This document shows positions 1 through 9,040 of a DNA stretch of 64,000 bases, piece after piece. Position 1 is the first letter of the stretch, and each line of letters opens with the position of its first letter. A model generated the notes under the pieces. The model was given only the letters and a program-made list of their open reading frames with translations. It was not told the origin of the DNA and searched no databases. The position numbers and the translations under genes were made by a program. This stretch comes from Leisingera sp. NJS204 (lineage in GTDB: Bacteria > Pseudomonadota > Alphaproteobacteria > Rhodobacterales > Rhodobacteraceae), in the NCBI RefSeq assembly GCF_004123675.1, contig NZ_CP035420.1, positions 1 to 64,000 on the forward strand, read 5' to 3'.

Positions 1-582
1 GCGCCGTCAGGCTACAGCGTGGGCTTTGACCAAAGCGCGGTGAATGCCGCCAATCAAAGCGCCGCCGGCTTTACCTTTGCCGGTGCCGAGGTTGGAACCA
101 GCTATGCCTATACCATCAGCTCGGACGGCGGCGGCAGCGATGTCACCGGCAGCGGCACCATCGCCACTGCCACCGATCAGATCGCCGGGCTGGACCTCGC
201 AGGTCTTGGCGACGGCACTTTGACGCTCTCGGTGGTGCTCACTGATGCGGCCGGCAATGCAGGCATCGCTGAGACCACCACAGTTGCCAAGGACGCAAGC
301 GCGCCGTCAGGCTACAGCGTCAGCTTTGACCAAAGCGCGGTGAATGCCGCCAATCAAAGCGCCGCCGGCTTTACCTTTGCCGGTGCTGAAACCGGCACCA
401 GCTATGCCTATACCATCAGCTCGGACGGCGGCGGCAGCGACGTGACCGGCAGCGGCACCATTGCCAGCGCCACCGATCAGATCGCCGGGCTGGACCTCGC
501 AGGTCTTGGCGACGGCACCCTGACGCTTTCGGTGGTGCTCACCGATGCGGCCGGCAATACAGGCGCCGCCACCGCCTCCGTG
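1..582 (+). repeat. Tandem 300-bp coding repeat in adhesin
   Basis: Bases 1-300 and 301-582 are almost identical. The second copy lacks the last few codons and then diverges. They encode the Ig-like units of the adhesin, and more copies may lie upstream of the window. Such near-identity at DNA level indicates recent duplication or gene conversion. Confidence 0.9.
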
Positions 583-3225
583 GAGAAAGAGGCCAGCCTG
601 CCCACCGCCGCACTCAGCGGGCCGGACACCGCGCAAAGCGACCCGTTTGAGGTGACGCTGCAATTCAGCGAAGCCGTCACCGGCCTGAGCCTGGACGGGC
701 TGGAGATCACCGGCGGCAGCGCCTCGGATCTGACCGGCAGCGATGCCAGCTACAGCGTCACCGTGACCCCGGATCACGACGGTCCCCTCACCATCCAGCT
801 GAGCGCGGATGCGGCGCAGGACCTGGCGGGCAATGGCAATGAAGCCTCGGACGTCCTGGAAGCCACCGCTGAGCTGACCGGCACCCCGAACCCGGTGCCG
901 CCTGCCGACCTGGATGGCGACGGTGTTCCCGACAGCTTTGAAAGCGCCACCGCGGACCGCGACGGCGACGGCATCCCCGATGCCCAGGATTACGATCCCC
1001 AGGGCTATTTCTACTGCGAGGATGACGGCCGGATCCTGACCGGCGGCGGTATCACCGTGACCGGCCCCTCAGGCTCCAACAGCAGCCTCGGCATCGCCAA
1101 TGACATCAACATCGTGCGCGATGGCACCACCGGTGAATACCAATGGTTCGCCCAGCGGCCCGGCACCTATACGGTTGCCTACAGCTACCCGGCCGGCGGC
1201 GCAGCCAGCACCGCGCGGCTCAGCTCCGGCAGCCTGGATGTGACCTCGCTGCTGCCCGCCAACCCGGCGGTTCTGGGCTCCACCCAGGTGGGATCCACCG
1301 GGGTCCTGGCGGATGCCTCGCTCAGCGCCAACCCGGTGTTCTACGATACCTTTGTGATCGAGGCCGGCGACCCCAACGTGCTGGCCAACAACATCCCGAT
1401 GACCCAATGCGCGGCAAATGCGGTCACGGTCAGCGCGTCCGATGACGGCGCCGAAGCCAACGGCGGCGTCCCGGACGATGCAGGCTTCACCATCTCGCTG
1501 GAGCGCGCCTCAACCGTGGATACGGTGCTCAGCTACAGCCTGACCGGCACCGCCACTGCTGGTGCCGACTATACCGCCCCCCCGGGTTCGGTGACGATCC
1601 CGGCCGGTGACACCAGTGCAGACGTCACCGTGACAGTGCTGGAGGACCAGCTGATCGAGGGCAGCGAAACCCTGATCCTGACCCTGACGGCGGTAACCTC
1701 GGGCGATGGTGCCGCCAGCCTCAGCACCACAGCGGCAGAGCTGACCGGCACCGCCAGCCTGGCGGACGATGACTTTGCCATTGTTGCGGTCACCAATGAC
1801 GACCTCACCGCGTCGGAGAACGGCGAAGACACCGCCGCGATGTCCTTCCGGCTGCTGGGCCAGCCCGGCCAGGATGTGCAGCTTGCCTTTAGCGGCGACA
1901 GCCAATGCACCGTCTCTCCCGCCTCGATGAGCTTCAGCGCGGCCAGCTTTACCACTGCCCAGGTGCTGACCATCAGCGCCATCGACGATGAGGATGTGGA
2001 AGGCGCCCACAGCTGCCAGCCCGCGGTCACTGTCAGTTCGGCAGATACCCGCTATGACGGTTTTGCCCTGACCCTGGCGCAGGTGCAGGTCAGCGACGAC
2101 CTGGTCGACCAGATCCGCGATCAGCTGACCGCGGTGCTGAAGAAAGACCTGGAAGAAACCATCAAGACCCAGCAGCGCTATTTCAGCCGGATCGCCAAAG
2201 GCGCGCTGGAGCGGCTGCAGGCCGGCCAGGAGGGGCTGCGCTGCGGCACCGTCGCCGCCTTTGACGTGGATGGCAGCCTGCAGGTCCAGGGCAGCACCGG
2301 CAACAGCGCCGGCAGTTTCGGCTGGGATGTCTACAATTGCGGCAGCGGCCGCCGCGAGATCCTGGATGGCGCCTTTACCCTCAGCCGCACCGACGGGCTG
2401 GGCACCCAGGCCATGCTGCAATTCTCGCGCCAGAGCGAGCGGTTCCTGCCGGAACAGGCGCTGCGCGGCAAATTCTGGGGCGGTTATGTCAGCCGTACCA
2501 GCGCCGATGGCCCCGCTGATGGCTCCATCACCGGTTTTGGCGCCAATGCCGGGATATACGGTGCCCGGGCCCTGAACGAGGGGCTGTTCCTGGACTATTA
2601 CGCCGCCGCCGCCCTTGGGCATCACCGCTACCGGCTGCGCTTTGAGACGGCCACCGACCCGATCCATGCCCGCGGCGGGTATACCTATGCGGCCGGTTTT
2701 GCCGGCGCGGCGCTGTCGGGGCGTCATCAGCTTGAAAACATGCTGATCAGCCCGCGGCTGGGCGCCGATCTGGCCTTTGCCGAGGCCGATGACGCCAGCG
2801 TCACCGCCACCCAGCTGGCGCAGCGCGATACCGGGCGGATCGACATCCCCGGCTATAACGGCGGCCGCATCTTTGCCGAGGTGGAATTTGCCAGCCTTGC
2901 CGCTGCCGAAGACAGCAACCCGGACAGCGGCCTGGCCGCCCGGCTGTCCTTTGCGCCGCGGCTGGCCTGCGAAAGCTCATCTTATGACGGCACCACCGGC
3001 TGCGGCGCGGGCTTTGTCTTTGCCCGCGATGTCTATGACCCTGCCACCGGCCTGCGGTTCGGTTTCGAGATCGATTACGAGCATATCGGCGGCACCGACC
3101 GGCTGGCGCTGGATGTGCACCGCGAACGGCCCTTTGCCCGTGGCCAGGGCGCAGTGGTGACCCGGATCACCGCACCGGATGCGGACAGCCTGAAGATCGA
3201 ACACGGCATCCGGCTCGATTTCTGA
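1..3225 (+). CDS. Large repeat-rich surface adhesin with C-terminal beta-barrel (5' end outside window)
   Basis: The frame is open from base 1, so the N-terminus lies outside; 1074 residues are visible. It starts with two near-identical 100-residue Ig-like repeats (each beginning APSGYSV), then a third Ig-like domain (about residues 200-290). A Ca-binding thrombospondin-3-like stretch (DLDGDGVPD...DRDGDGIPD, about 305-330) and a Calx-beta-like domain (about 480-590) follow. After a helical linker (about 705-750), the last 300 residues alternate in the manner of an outer-membrane beta-barrel and end in ...IRLDF with a terminal Phe, as in barrel proteins and autotransporters. I infer a cell-surface adhesin anchored by its own barrel. 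It ends before a bidirectional terminator and is followed by convergent Sel1 genes. A non-adhesive autotransporter passenger cannot be excluded because the N-terminal part is missing. Confidence 0.75.
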   Translation, partial: APSGYSVGFDQSAVNAANQSAAGFTFAGAEVGTSYAYTISSDGGGSDVTGSGTIATATDQIAGLDLAGLGDGTLTLSVVLTDAAGNAGIAETTTVAKDASAPSGYSVSFDQSAVNAANQSAAGFTFAGAETGTSYAYTISSDGGGSDVTGSGTIASATDQIAGLDLAGLGDGTLTLSVVLTDAAGNTGAATASVEKEASLPTAALSGPDTAQSDPFEVTLQFSEAVTGLSLDGLEITGGSASDLTGSDASYSVTVTPDHDGPLTIQLSADAAQDLAGNGNEASDVLEATAELTGTPNPVPPADLDGDGVPDSFESATADRDGDGIPDAQDYDPQGYFYCEDDGRILTGGGITVTGPSGSNSSLGIANDINIVRDGTTGEYQWFAQRPGTYTVAYSYPAGGAASTARLSSGSLDVTSLLPANPAVLGSTQVGSTGVLADASLSANPVFYDTFVIEAGDPNVLANNIPMTQCAANAVTVSASDDGAEANGGVPDDAGFTISLERASTVDTVLSYSLTGTATAGADYTAPPGSVTIPAGDTSADVTVTVLEDQLIEGSETLILTLTAVTSGDGAASLSTTAAELTGTASLADDDFAIVAVTNDDLTASENGEDTAAMSFRLLGQPGQDVQLAFSGDSQCTVSPASMSFSAASFTTAQVLTISAIDDEDVEGAHSCQPAVTVSSADTRYDGFALTLAQVQVSDDLVDQIRDQLTAVLKKDLEETIKTQQRYFSRIAKGALERLQAGQEGLRCGTVAAFDVDGSLQVQGSTGNSAGSFGWDVYNCGSGRREILDGAFTLSRTDGLGTQAMLQFSRQSERFLPEQALRGKFWGGYVSRTSADGPADGSITGFGANAGIYGARALNEGLFLDYYAAAALGHHRYRLRFETATDPIHARGGYTYAAGFAGAALSGRHQLENMLISPRLGADLAFAEADDASVTATQLAQRDTGRIDIPGYNGGRIFAEVEFASLAAAEDSNPDSGLAARLSFAPRLACESSSYDGTTGCGAGFVFARDVYDPATGLRFGFEIDYEHIGGTDRLALDVHRERPFARGQGAVVTRITAPDADSLKIEHGIRLDF

Positions 3226-3264
3226 GCCGGTTGCCCGCAGCGGGCAACAGGACACGGACAAAAG

Positions 3265-3296
3265 AAAACAGCCCGCCTAGGCAGACGGGCTGTTTT
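3265..3296. terminator. Bidirectional rho-independent terminator
   Basis: An 11-bp perfect stem, AAAACAGCCCG paired with CGGGCTGTTTT around a 10-base loop, lies between two convergent genes. Its A-rich left arm and T-rich right arm let it act in both directions. Confidence 0.85.
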
Positions 3297-3323
3297 GCTG
3301 TTTCAGTGTCCTCTGGCGCGGGG

Positions 3324-4511
3324 CTAGTGCTGCGGCCCGGCCTCTGCCTTGGCCGCCGCCAGCTCCTGGGCTTCGGCCAATTGCGCCGGGGTCAGCCTGG
3401 CCTGCAGCGCCGCGCTCAGACCGCGCGCTTCCGGCAGGCCGGCGCTGGCCGCCAGCACCAGCCACATATAGCCCAGCACATAATCCTGCGGCAGCGCGCG
3501 GCCTTCAAAATACATCCAGCCGAGGTTGGCCATCGCCGCCGGGTAGCCCGCCTCTGCCGAGGCGCGCAGCCATCCGGCAGCCGCCAGCAGCCCGGCGCGG
3601 GACGGATCCGGCTGCTGCAAGGCCAGCCAGGCCAGTTGGAACTGCGCCAGCGGATCGCCGGCCGCTGCCCCGTCCGTCAGCCGCTCCAGCCCTGCGGCAC
3701 TGCTGTCGGGCGGCGCCAGCCGGGCGTCATAGATCAGCCCTGGATCCGCCGCGGCACCGGCGGCGCGGGCCGCGCGGCGGTAAAGATCTGCCGCGCGGGC
3801 CTCATCCAGCGGCACGCCAAAGCCGTTTTCATACATCACCCCGAGATTGCGGATGGCCGGGGCCAGCCCCTGGGCAGAGGCCGCCTCGAACAGGGCGGCG
3901 GCGCGGGCATAATCCTGCACGGCGCCTTCAGCGCGCACATGCATCAGGCCCAGATTGTTCAGCGCCCGGGGATGACCGGCCGCAGCCGGGCCTTCATACA
4001 GCTGGCGGGCCCGCGCCGGATCCTGCGCCACGCCAGTGCCGTTCTGGTACAGCACCCCCAGGCTGACAGCCGCATCCTGATGGCCCTGCCCGGCAGCGCG
4101 GGCATAAAGCTCTGCCGCTTGCGCCGCGCCGCTGCCGTCCGGCGCCTGTTCCAGAACCGCAGCCAGGTCGAAAAGATACTGCGCCGTGCCGCTGGCAGCG
4201 GCCTGTTCCAGCCAGTGCAGCGCCTGCGCCCGGTCCTGCGCCACCCCCAGCCCGCTGTGGTAGGACTGGCCCAGCCGGTTCTGCGCTGCCGCATGGCCCT
4301 GCTCTGCGGCGCGGGTCAGCCAATCCGCGGCACGGCCGTAATTCTGCAGCACGCCGCGGCCATCCTGCAGCCGCAGCGCCAGCGCGTATTGCGCCGCGGC
4401 CTGGCCTGCAGCAGCTTCGGCGCGCAATTGCTCCAGCGGCGCTGCCTGCTGCCCGGCTGCAGCGGCCGGCAGCGCCAGCCACAGTGCGGCCACCAGCGGG
4501 CGCAGGCTCAT
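3324..4511 (-). CDS. Sel1-like repeat periplasmic protein
   Basis: The 395-residue protein begins MSLRPLVAALWLALPAAAAG, a clear signal peptide. Nearly all the rest is Sel1-like repeats (36-residue alpha/alpha units with the A-x-x-x-L-G-x-x-Y pattern; examples are AAQNRLGQSYHSGLGV and AMANLGWMYFEG). Such proteins are protein-interaction scaffolds, often periplasmic in Gram-negatives. I chose the ATG at 4511 because the signal peptide starts there and it overlaps the stop of the upstream gene as ATGA, giving translational coupling. A longer frame upstream has no sense as protein. Its partner gene encodes the same fold. Its position between the adhesin and the type II secretion genes hints at a link to secretion or the envelope, but the ligand is unknown. 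Confidence 0.8.
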   Translation of the reverse strand: MSLRPLVAALWLALPAAAAGQQAAPLEQLRAEAAAGQAAAQYALALRLQDGRGVLQNYGRAADWLTRAAEQGHAAAQNRLGQSYHSGLGVAQDRAQALHWLEQAAASGTAQYLFDLAAVLEQAPDGSGAAQAAELYARAAGQGHQDAAVSLGVLYQNGTGVAQDPARARQLYEGPAAAGHPRALNNLGLMHVRAEGAVQDYARAAALFEAASAQGLAPAIRNLGVMYENGFGVPLDEARAADLYRRAARAAGAAADPGLIYDARLAPPDSSAAGLERLTDGAAAGDPLAQFQLAWLALQQPDPSRAGLLAAAGWLRASAEAGYPAAMANLGWMYFEGRALPQDYVLGYMWLVLAASAGLPEARGLSAALQARLTPAQLAEAQELAAAKAEAGPQH

Positions 4512-6079
4512 TCTGCCGCCTGCCCGGCCGGAGCCGTGGCCGCCGCCAGGAAGGCACGCGCCGCCGCCTGAGCTTCGGCGACTTGTTCCGCTGTCATCAA
4601 ATCCGCCACCACCGCGCGGGTTTTCAGCGCCCCGGCACTGCCGCTTGCGGCGGCGATGTTCAGCCATTTATAGGCCTGCACATAATCCTGATCGCGCCCC
4701 AGCCCCTTGGTATAAAGCAGCCCCAGCTGGTGCTGCGCTGCACTGTCACCGGCCGCCGCCGCCGCCTCAAACAGCGCCGCCGCCTCAGCCGGGCGTGCCC
4801 CTGTCTCTGTCAGCCGCAATCCCAGCGCGGTCTGCGCCGGCCGCAGCCCGGCAGCCGCCTGCTGCGCCATCCAGGCCTCAGCCGCCGTGTCGCCCTGACG
4901 GGCGGCTACCAATGCCCAGGGCACCGCCCGATGCGGTGCCAGCAACCCGTCCAGGCGGCCCGCTCCGGCCAGCCGCCCCAGGTTCAATTCCGCAGCATGG
5001 CTGCCCAGTTCTGCCGCTTTACGGTACAGAATCACCGCCTGTTCCAGATCCGGATCCCGGCCGCGGCCTTGCTCCAGCATACCCGCCAGTCCCACCGCAG
5101 CCTGCGGCAGCCCCCGTTCCCAGGCGCTGCGGTACAGCTGCCAGGCCTGCGGCACATCCTCCGGCACGCCATAGGCGCCCAAATACGCCTCCCCCAGCGC
5201 CGCCATCGCGCTGCCCTCGCCCGCTTCGGCGGCACTGTGCAGCCAGCGCAACGCGCCTGCCGGATCGGCCTCTGCCCCGTCCCCCTTGAGGTATTTGCGC
5301 CCCAGCGCCGCCTGGGCCGGCACAAAACCGCCCTCGCCCGCCCGCCGCAGCCAGTCCAGGGCCGCCGCGCGGTCGCGGCCTATGCCCTGGCCGCTGTCCA
5401 GCGCATAGGCCAGGTAGAACTGCGCCTCACCGTGGCCTGCTGCTGCGGCCTCTTGCAGCCAATGCAGCGCCCGGGCGGTATCCTGCGCAACGCCCTGACC
5501 GCGGGAATAGATGCGGCTCAGCTCAAACTGCGCCGCGCTGTGGCCTTGCTCTGCCGCGGCCTGCAGCCAGGCCGCAGCACTGGCGACATCCTGCGCCACC
5601 CCCTCGCCCGTCTGGTGCAAAAGCCCCAGGTAGTATTGCGCCTCGCTGCTGCCGCGCGCGCCCGCCGCCAGCAGCAGCTGTGCCGCCTGCACCGGGTCGC
5701 GGGCCGGACCGCCCGGCACCGCGCTGAGATACAGCCGCGCCAGCAGCACCGCCGCCTGCGTCTGGCCCTGCTCCGCAGCGCGCTGCAGCCAGCCCTGCGC
5801 CGCCGCCGGATCCGCCGGGCCGCCCAGCCCTTCCAGCAGCACCCGGCCATAGCGGTACTGGGCAAACGCCGCTCCCGGGGCCGCTGCCAGCTGTGCCAGC
5901 CCTTGGCGGACACGCGCGAAATCCTTTGCCGCCCAGGCCTGTTCCACCTCTGCCATCGTCAGCGCATCCTGGCTGGCAGCCGCGGTTTCAGGCGTGGCAG
6001 GCGCCGCCTCCTGCGCCCGCAGGCACAGCGGGGCGGCAGCAAGGATCAGGCACAGCGGGGCAAAACGGAATAAGGTCAT
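4508..6079 (-). CDS. Sel1-like repeat periplasmic protein (larger paralogue)
   Basis: This 523-residue protein has the signal peptide MTLFRFAPLCLILAAAPLCL and about a dozen Sel1-like repeats (for example AFAQYRYGRVLLEGLGG and AQYYLGLLHQTGEGV). It is a second, longer member of the pair and forms a two-gene operon with the downstream Sel1 gene (ATGA overlap). The ATG at 6079 is preferred to the one at 6094 because GAGA sits about 5 bases upstream and the signal peptide begins cleanly there. Sel1 proteins are scaffolds; nothing in the sequence identifies a catalytic function. The gene lies just downstream of the prepilin peptidase gene on the same strand and may be cotranscribed with it. Confidence 0.78.
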   Translation of the reverse strand: MTLFRFAPLCLILAAAPLCLRAQEAAPATPETAAASQDALTMAEVEQAWAAKDFARVRQGLAQLAAAPGAAFAQYRYGRVLLEGLGGPADPAAAQGWLQRAAEQGQTQAAVLLARLYLSAVPGGPARDPVQAAQLLLAAGARGSSEAQYYLGLLHQTGEGVAQDVASAAAWLQAAAEQGHSAAQFELSRIYSRGQGVAQDTARALHWLQEAAAAGHGEAQFYLAYALDSGQGIGRDRAAALDWLRRAGEGGFVPAQAALGRKYLKGDGAEADPAGALRWLHSAAEAGEGSAMAALGEAYLGAYGVPEDVPQAWQLYRSAWERGLPQAAVGLAGMLEQGRGRDPDLEQAVILYRKAAELGSHAAELNLGRLAGAGRLDGLLAPHRAVPWALVAARQGDTAAEAWMAQQAAAGLRPAQTALGLRLTETGARPAEAAALFEAAAAAGDSAAQHQLGLLYTKGLGRDQDYVQAYKWLNIAAASGSAGALKTRAVVADLMTAEQVAEAQAAARAFLAAATAPAGQAAE

Positions 6080-6145
6080 ATTTCTCACAAGCATTATAAG
6101 CAGGCAGGCAATCTCCGCGGACCCTAAGGTCCGGCGCCGGCAAGA

Positions 6146-6949
6146 TCAAACCCCTCCTGCGGCCCGCAGCAGCCACAGCACCGCCGCCGCCGCGCACAGC
6201 GCCGCGCCAAAAGGCAGCACCATGCCGCCGCGCAGCCGCCGCCGCTGCAGCCAGGCCGCCGCCAGCGCCCCGCCCGAGGCCAGCAGCAGCAGCAGCGGCA
6301 GGTCCATCGCCCCGGCAAAACCGCCCAGGCCCGCCATCAGCTTGACGTCGCCCAGTCCCAGCCCCTCGCGCCCGCGCAACGCCCGGTAGCCCAGCCGCAG
6401 CGCCAGAAAACCGCCCGCCCCCAGCGCCGCGCCGCCCAGCACCGCCGCCAGCCCGGCGCCGCCTGGCTGCAGCCCCGTCAGCAGCACCAGCGCAAACAGC
6501 GCCCCCGTCAGCACATCCGGCAGCCGCAGCCACAACAGATCCGCAACCGCCAGCGTCAGCAGCAGCCACAGAAACAGGCAGGCGAGCAGAACCTCCGCCG
6601 CGCTGCCGCCCGCCGCCAGTGCCAGCACCGCAGCACCGGTTGCCGCGATCTCAAAATACAGCAGCCAGGGCGGCACCGCCGCGCCGCAGTGGCGGCAGTG
6701 TCCGCGTGTCAGAACAAAGGAGAGCAGCGGGACCAGATCCGCAGCCCCCAGCCGCTGGCCGCAGCTGCGGCAGGCCGAGCGCTGCCGGATCACATCCTCG
6801 CCGCGCGGCAGCCGGTCGGCCAGCACCGCCAGGAACGACCCCGCAGCCGGCGCCAGCAGCAGCAGCAGCAGCCAGGCTGGCAACCCAGCAGCCAGCCCGG
6901 CCGCAATCCCGGCCGCAATCCCGGCCTCAAGACCCGCCCCAAGGCTCAT
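6146..6949 (-). CDS. gspO: Type II secretion prepilin peptidase / N-methyltransferase GspO
   Basis: A 267-residue polytopic inner-membrane aspartyl protease that cleaves and N-methylates the pseudopilins encoded next door. It shows the two zinc-binding CxxC pairs (C60/C63 and C85/C88, CRSCG and CRHCG), the first catalytic Asp region ADLLWLRLPD (D137-D145) and the GxGD motif LGLGDVKL (D201). The length matches the family. The gene is divergent from gspG. Its N-terminus carries an odd four-residue repeat (GIAA GIAA GLAA) made from a 12-bp tandem DNA repeat. Confidence 0.92.
   Translation of the reverse strand: MSLGAGLEAGIAAGIAAGLAAGLPAWLLLLLLAPAAGSFLAVLADRLPRGEDVIRQRSACRSCGQRLGAADLVPLLSFVLTRGHCRHCGAAVPPWLLYFEIAATGAAVLALAAGGSAAEVLLACLFLWLLLTLAVADLLWLRLPDVLTGALFALVLLTGLQPGGAGLAAVLGGAALGAGGFLALRLGYRALRGREGLGLGDVKLMAGLGGFAGAMDLPLLLLLASGGALAAAWLQRRRLRGGMVLPFGAALCAAAAVLWLLRAAGGV
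6897..6944. repeat. 12-bp tandem repeat inside gspO N-terminus
   Basis: Four 12-base units (CCGGCCGCAATC twice, then CCGGCCTCAAGA and a weaker copy) encode alternating G-[LI]-x-A residues before the first membrane segment. Confidence 0.7.
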
Positions 6950-7063
6950 GCTGCTGCCTGCATGTTTTCCCCTCTTCCCGCGCCCCCGCCGGATTGGCTA
7001 TGGAGCAATGGACAATGTCTGACGCCCCCCTCTATCATGCCGCCGGTCAAAAGAAAGAACCCG

Positions 7064-7564
7064 ATGAAGCCACAGTCCGCCCCCGCCCCGCAGCCGCCCC
7101 GCGCGCGCCTCCAGCCTGTCCGCGCCAAGGCCCGGCAGCCGCATGGCGAGGCCGGGTTTTCCCTGCTCGAACTGATGGTGGTGGTGGTGATTCTCTCGAT
7201 CCTCGCCCTGGTGGTGGTGCCGCGGGTGATCGACCGGCCCGATCAGGCCCGCGCCGCCCGCGCCAAGGCCGACATCGCCGCCATTGCCAGCGCCGTCAAA
7301 CTCTACCGGCTCGACAACTACCGCTACCCCACCACCGAGCAGGGCCTGGCCGCCCTGGTGCAAAAGCCCGGCGGCAATCCGGTGCCCGCCAATTGGGCCC
7401 AAAACGGTTATATGGACCGGCTGCCGCAGGATCCCTGGGGCCAGCCCTACAACTACCTGTCGCCCGGCGTGCATGGCGAGTTCGACATCTTCAGCTATGG
7501 CGCCAACGGAGCGGCCGGCGGCAGCGGCGCGGATGCGGATATTGGCTCTTGGACCCTTCAATAG
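7064..7564 (+). CDS. gspG: Type II secretion major pseudopilin GspG
   Basis: The 166-residue major pseudopilin forms the periplasmic pseudopilus. The prepilin cleavage site is G|FSLLELMVVVVIL with Glu at mature position 5, followed by the conserved GspG body (TTEQGLAALVQKP, GYMDRLPQDPWGQPY, FSYGANG). The ATG at 7064 is chosen because AAAGAAAG lies 5-8 bases upstream; the frame extends further upstream without similarity. The leader before the cleavage site is long and Pro-rich (about 30 residues). It is the first gene of the gspG-H-I-J-K-L-M operon. Confidence 0.93.
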   Translation: MKPQSAPAPQPPRARLQPVRAKARQPHGEAGFSLLELMVVVVILSILALVVVPRVIDRPDQARAARAKADIAAIASAVKLYRLDNYRYPTTEQGLAALVQKPGGNPVPANWAQNGYMDRLPQDPWGQPYNYLSPGVHGEFDIFSYGANGAAGGSGADADIGSWTLQ

Positions 7565-8007
7565 AGCCTGCTTCCCCTGTTTCAACAGCTGCCGGCTTTA
7601 CCCTGATTGAGCTGCTGATCAGTGTCGCCATCCTGTCGGTGCTGGCTACGGCGGCGGTGCTGGCTTTGGGCGGCGGACCGGACCGCAGCAGCCGCGATCT
7701 GGCGCTGTTCCGCAGCCAGTACGGCGCCGCCCGGGCCCTGGCCATCGCCAGCGGCCAAAGCCGCGGGCTGGTCCTCACCCCCCAGGGATTGCGCCTGGCC
7801 CGCCGCGACACCGACGGCTGGGATATCTCAGAGCGGCTGCAGCCCTGGCAGGGAAAGGTGGCCCTCTCCGCCCGCCGCCCGGCTGCCGGAACACCCGGAA
7901 TCATCCTGCTGGCCAATGGAAGCTCCAGCGCCTTCAGCATTGCCTTTGGCAGCGCCGCCCGCTGCCGCAGCGACGGATGGGAGGCGCTGGCATGCCGCGA
8001 AAACTGA
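7549..8007 (+). CDS. gspH: Type II secretion minor pseudopilin GspH
   Basis: This is a pseudopilin with cleavage site G|FTLIELLISVAILSVLA and Glu5, followed by a short variable body of about 150 residues. The frame stays open far upstream but protein sense starts only here. I place the start at TTG 7549, overlapping the end of gspG by 16 bases; no better ATG or GTG exists near the leader. The order after gspG and before gspI supports GspH, a minor component of the pseudopilus. The start is uncertain; the identity is fairly secure. Confidence 0.82.
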   Translation: MDPSIEPASPVSTAAGFTLIELLISVAILSVLATAAVLALGGGPDRSSRDLALFRSQYGAARALAIASGQSRGLVLTPQGLRLARRDTDGWDISERLQPWQGKVALSARRPAAGTPGIILLANGSSSAFSIAFGSAARCRSDGWEALACREN

Positions 8008-8375
8008 TCCCGCCGCCGCACTCTGCCGCCACTGCCGGCCTCACCCTGATTGAACTGGCGATCGCCATCTTTGTTCTGGCCGCTGCCAGCATCGCCCTGC
8101 TGCGCAGCACCGATCAGTCGCGGCTGGCGATCGGCGGCGAGGCGCCCCGGCTGCTGGCCCGCGTCGCCGCCCGCAACCGCGCTGAAGAACTGCAGCTGCC
8201 GGACGCCGCTGCCCGGTTGCCCGGCCAGGCCAAGCTGGGCGGCATGATCTTCACCCTGCAGACCCGCCGCGAGACCACCGCTGCCGGGCTGGTCAAAACC
8301 GAAATCACCGCCCGCGCCGAAACCGGTGAAGCCGCAGCACTGACGCTCTACCTGCCCGCCGCGGGGCTGCGGTGA
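7992..8375 (+). CDS. gspI: Type II secretion minor pseudopilin GspI
   Basis: A 127-residue protein with type IV pilin-like leader and cleavage site G|LTLIELAIAIFVLAAASIALL with Glu5. The start ATG 7992 has GGGAGG 7 bases upstream; an in-frame ATG at 7977 lacks this spacing. It overlaps the end of gspH by 16 bases. In characterised systems GspI forms the pseudopilus tip with GspJ and GspK, and both of those follow here. Confidence 0.88.
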   Translation: MPRKLIPPPHSAATAGLTLIELAIAIFVLAAASIALLRSTDQSRLAIGGEAPRLLARVAARNRAEELQLPDAAARLPGQAKLGGMIFTLQTRRETTAAGLVKTEITARAETGEAAALTLYLPAAGLR

Positions 8376-9040
8376 GAGGCCGGCGCGCCCCGGCAGACCG
8401 CGGCCTCAGCCTGATCGAGCTGGTGGCGGCGATGGCCATCTTTGCGCTGGTGGCGGTGCTGGGTGTCCAGGCCCTGGGCGGTATGATCCGGATGCGCGGC
8501 ACGCTGGAGGCCCGCGCCGCAGAGACCGCCGCGCTGGAGCAAGCGCTGAGCCTGCTGCGCGCCGATCTGTCAGCCGCGGTGCCGATGCTGTTTTACCCGC
8601 CGGGCCGTGGCGCTCCGCAATCAGCGCTGCGGTTGCGCGGCGGCGTGCTGGCGCTTTCCGCGGGCGGCCAGCCGGCGCTGGATCCGGAGCCGCAGGCTTT
8701 GGGGCTGCAGCGGATCGAATGGCAGCTGCAGGGCGGCCGCCTCAGCCGCCGCGCCTGGCCTGCGCTGATACCCGCCAGCGCCGCCTCGCGTTCGCCGGCA
8801 GTGACGGTGCTTGAGGGCGTATCCGGGCTGCGGGTGCGCAGCTATTGGGAGGGTCCCGGCTGGGTGGAGGGCACAGCAGCGCTTAGCCCGCAACCACAGA
8901 CCAGCCCTGCAACGGCAGCGGATACCGACCAGGCCGGCGGCGCCCCCGAGGTCTATTCCAGCACCCTGCCGCTGGCGGTGGAACTGCAGCTCGAAACCAA
9001 GGGTTTCGGCTCTATACGGCTGGTGGAGACCCTGAAATGA
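8372..9040 (+). CDS. gspJ: Type II secretion minor pseudopilin GspJ
   Basis: The 222-residue protein has leader RG|LSLIELVAAMAIFALVAVLGVQ with Glu5 and a larger C-terminal domain typical of GspJ (LLRADLSAAVPMLFYPP and a late VxGLRVRSYWEG). It starts with GTG, overlapping the gspI stop as GTGA, and ends by overlapping gspK as ATGA, so the block is translationally coupled. Confidence 0.88.
   Translation: MRGRRAPADRGLSLIELVAAMAIFALVAVLGVQALGGMIRMRGTLEARAAETAALEQALSLLRADLSAAVPMLFYPPGRGAPQSALRLRGGVLALSAGGQPALDPEPQALGLQRIEWQLQGGRLSRRAWPALIPASAASRSPAVTVLEGVSGLRVRSYWEGPGWVEGTAALSPQPQTSPATAADTDQAGGAPEVYSSTLPLAVELQLETKGFGSIRLVETLK

Noticed and set aside
307-777. Open frames on the minus strand inside the adhesin, and many similar opposite-strand frames throughout
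   Set aside because: They are shadows of GC-rich coding DNA; they have no signal, domain or ribosome-binding support and overlap clear genes.
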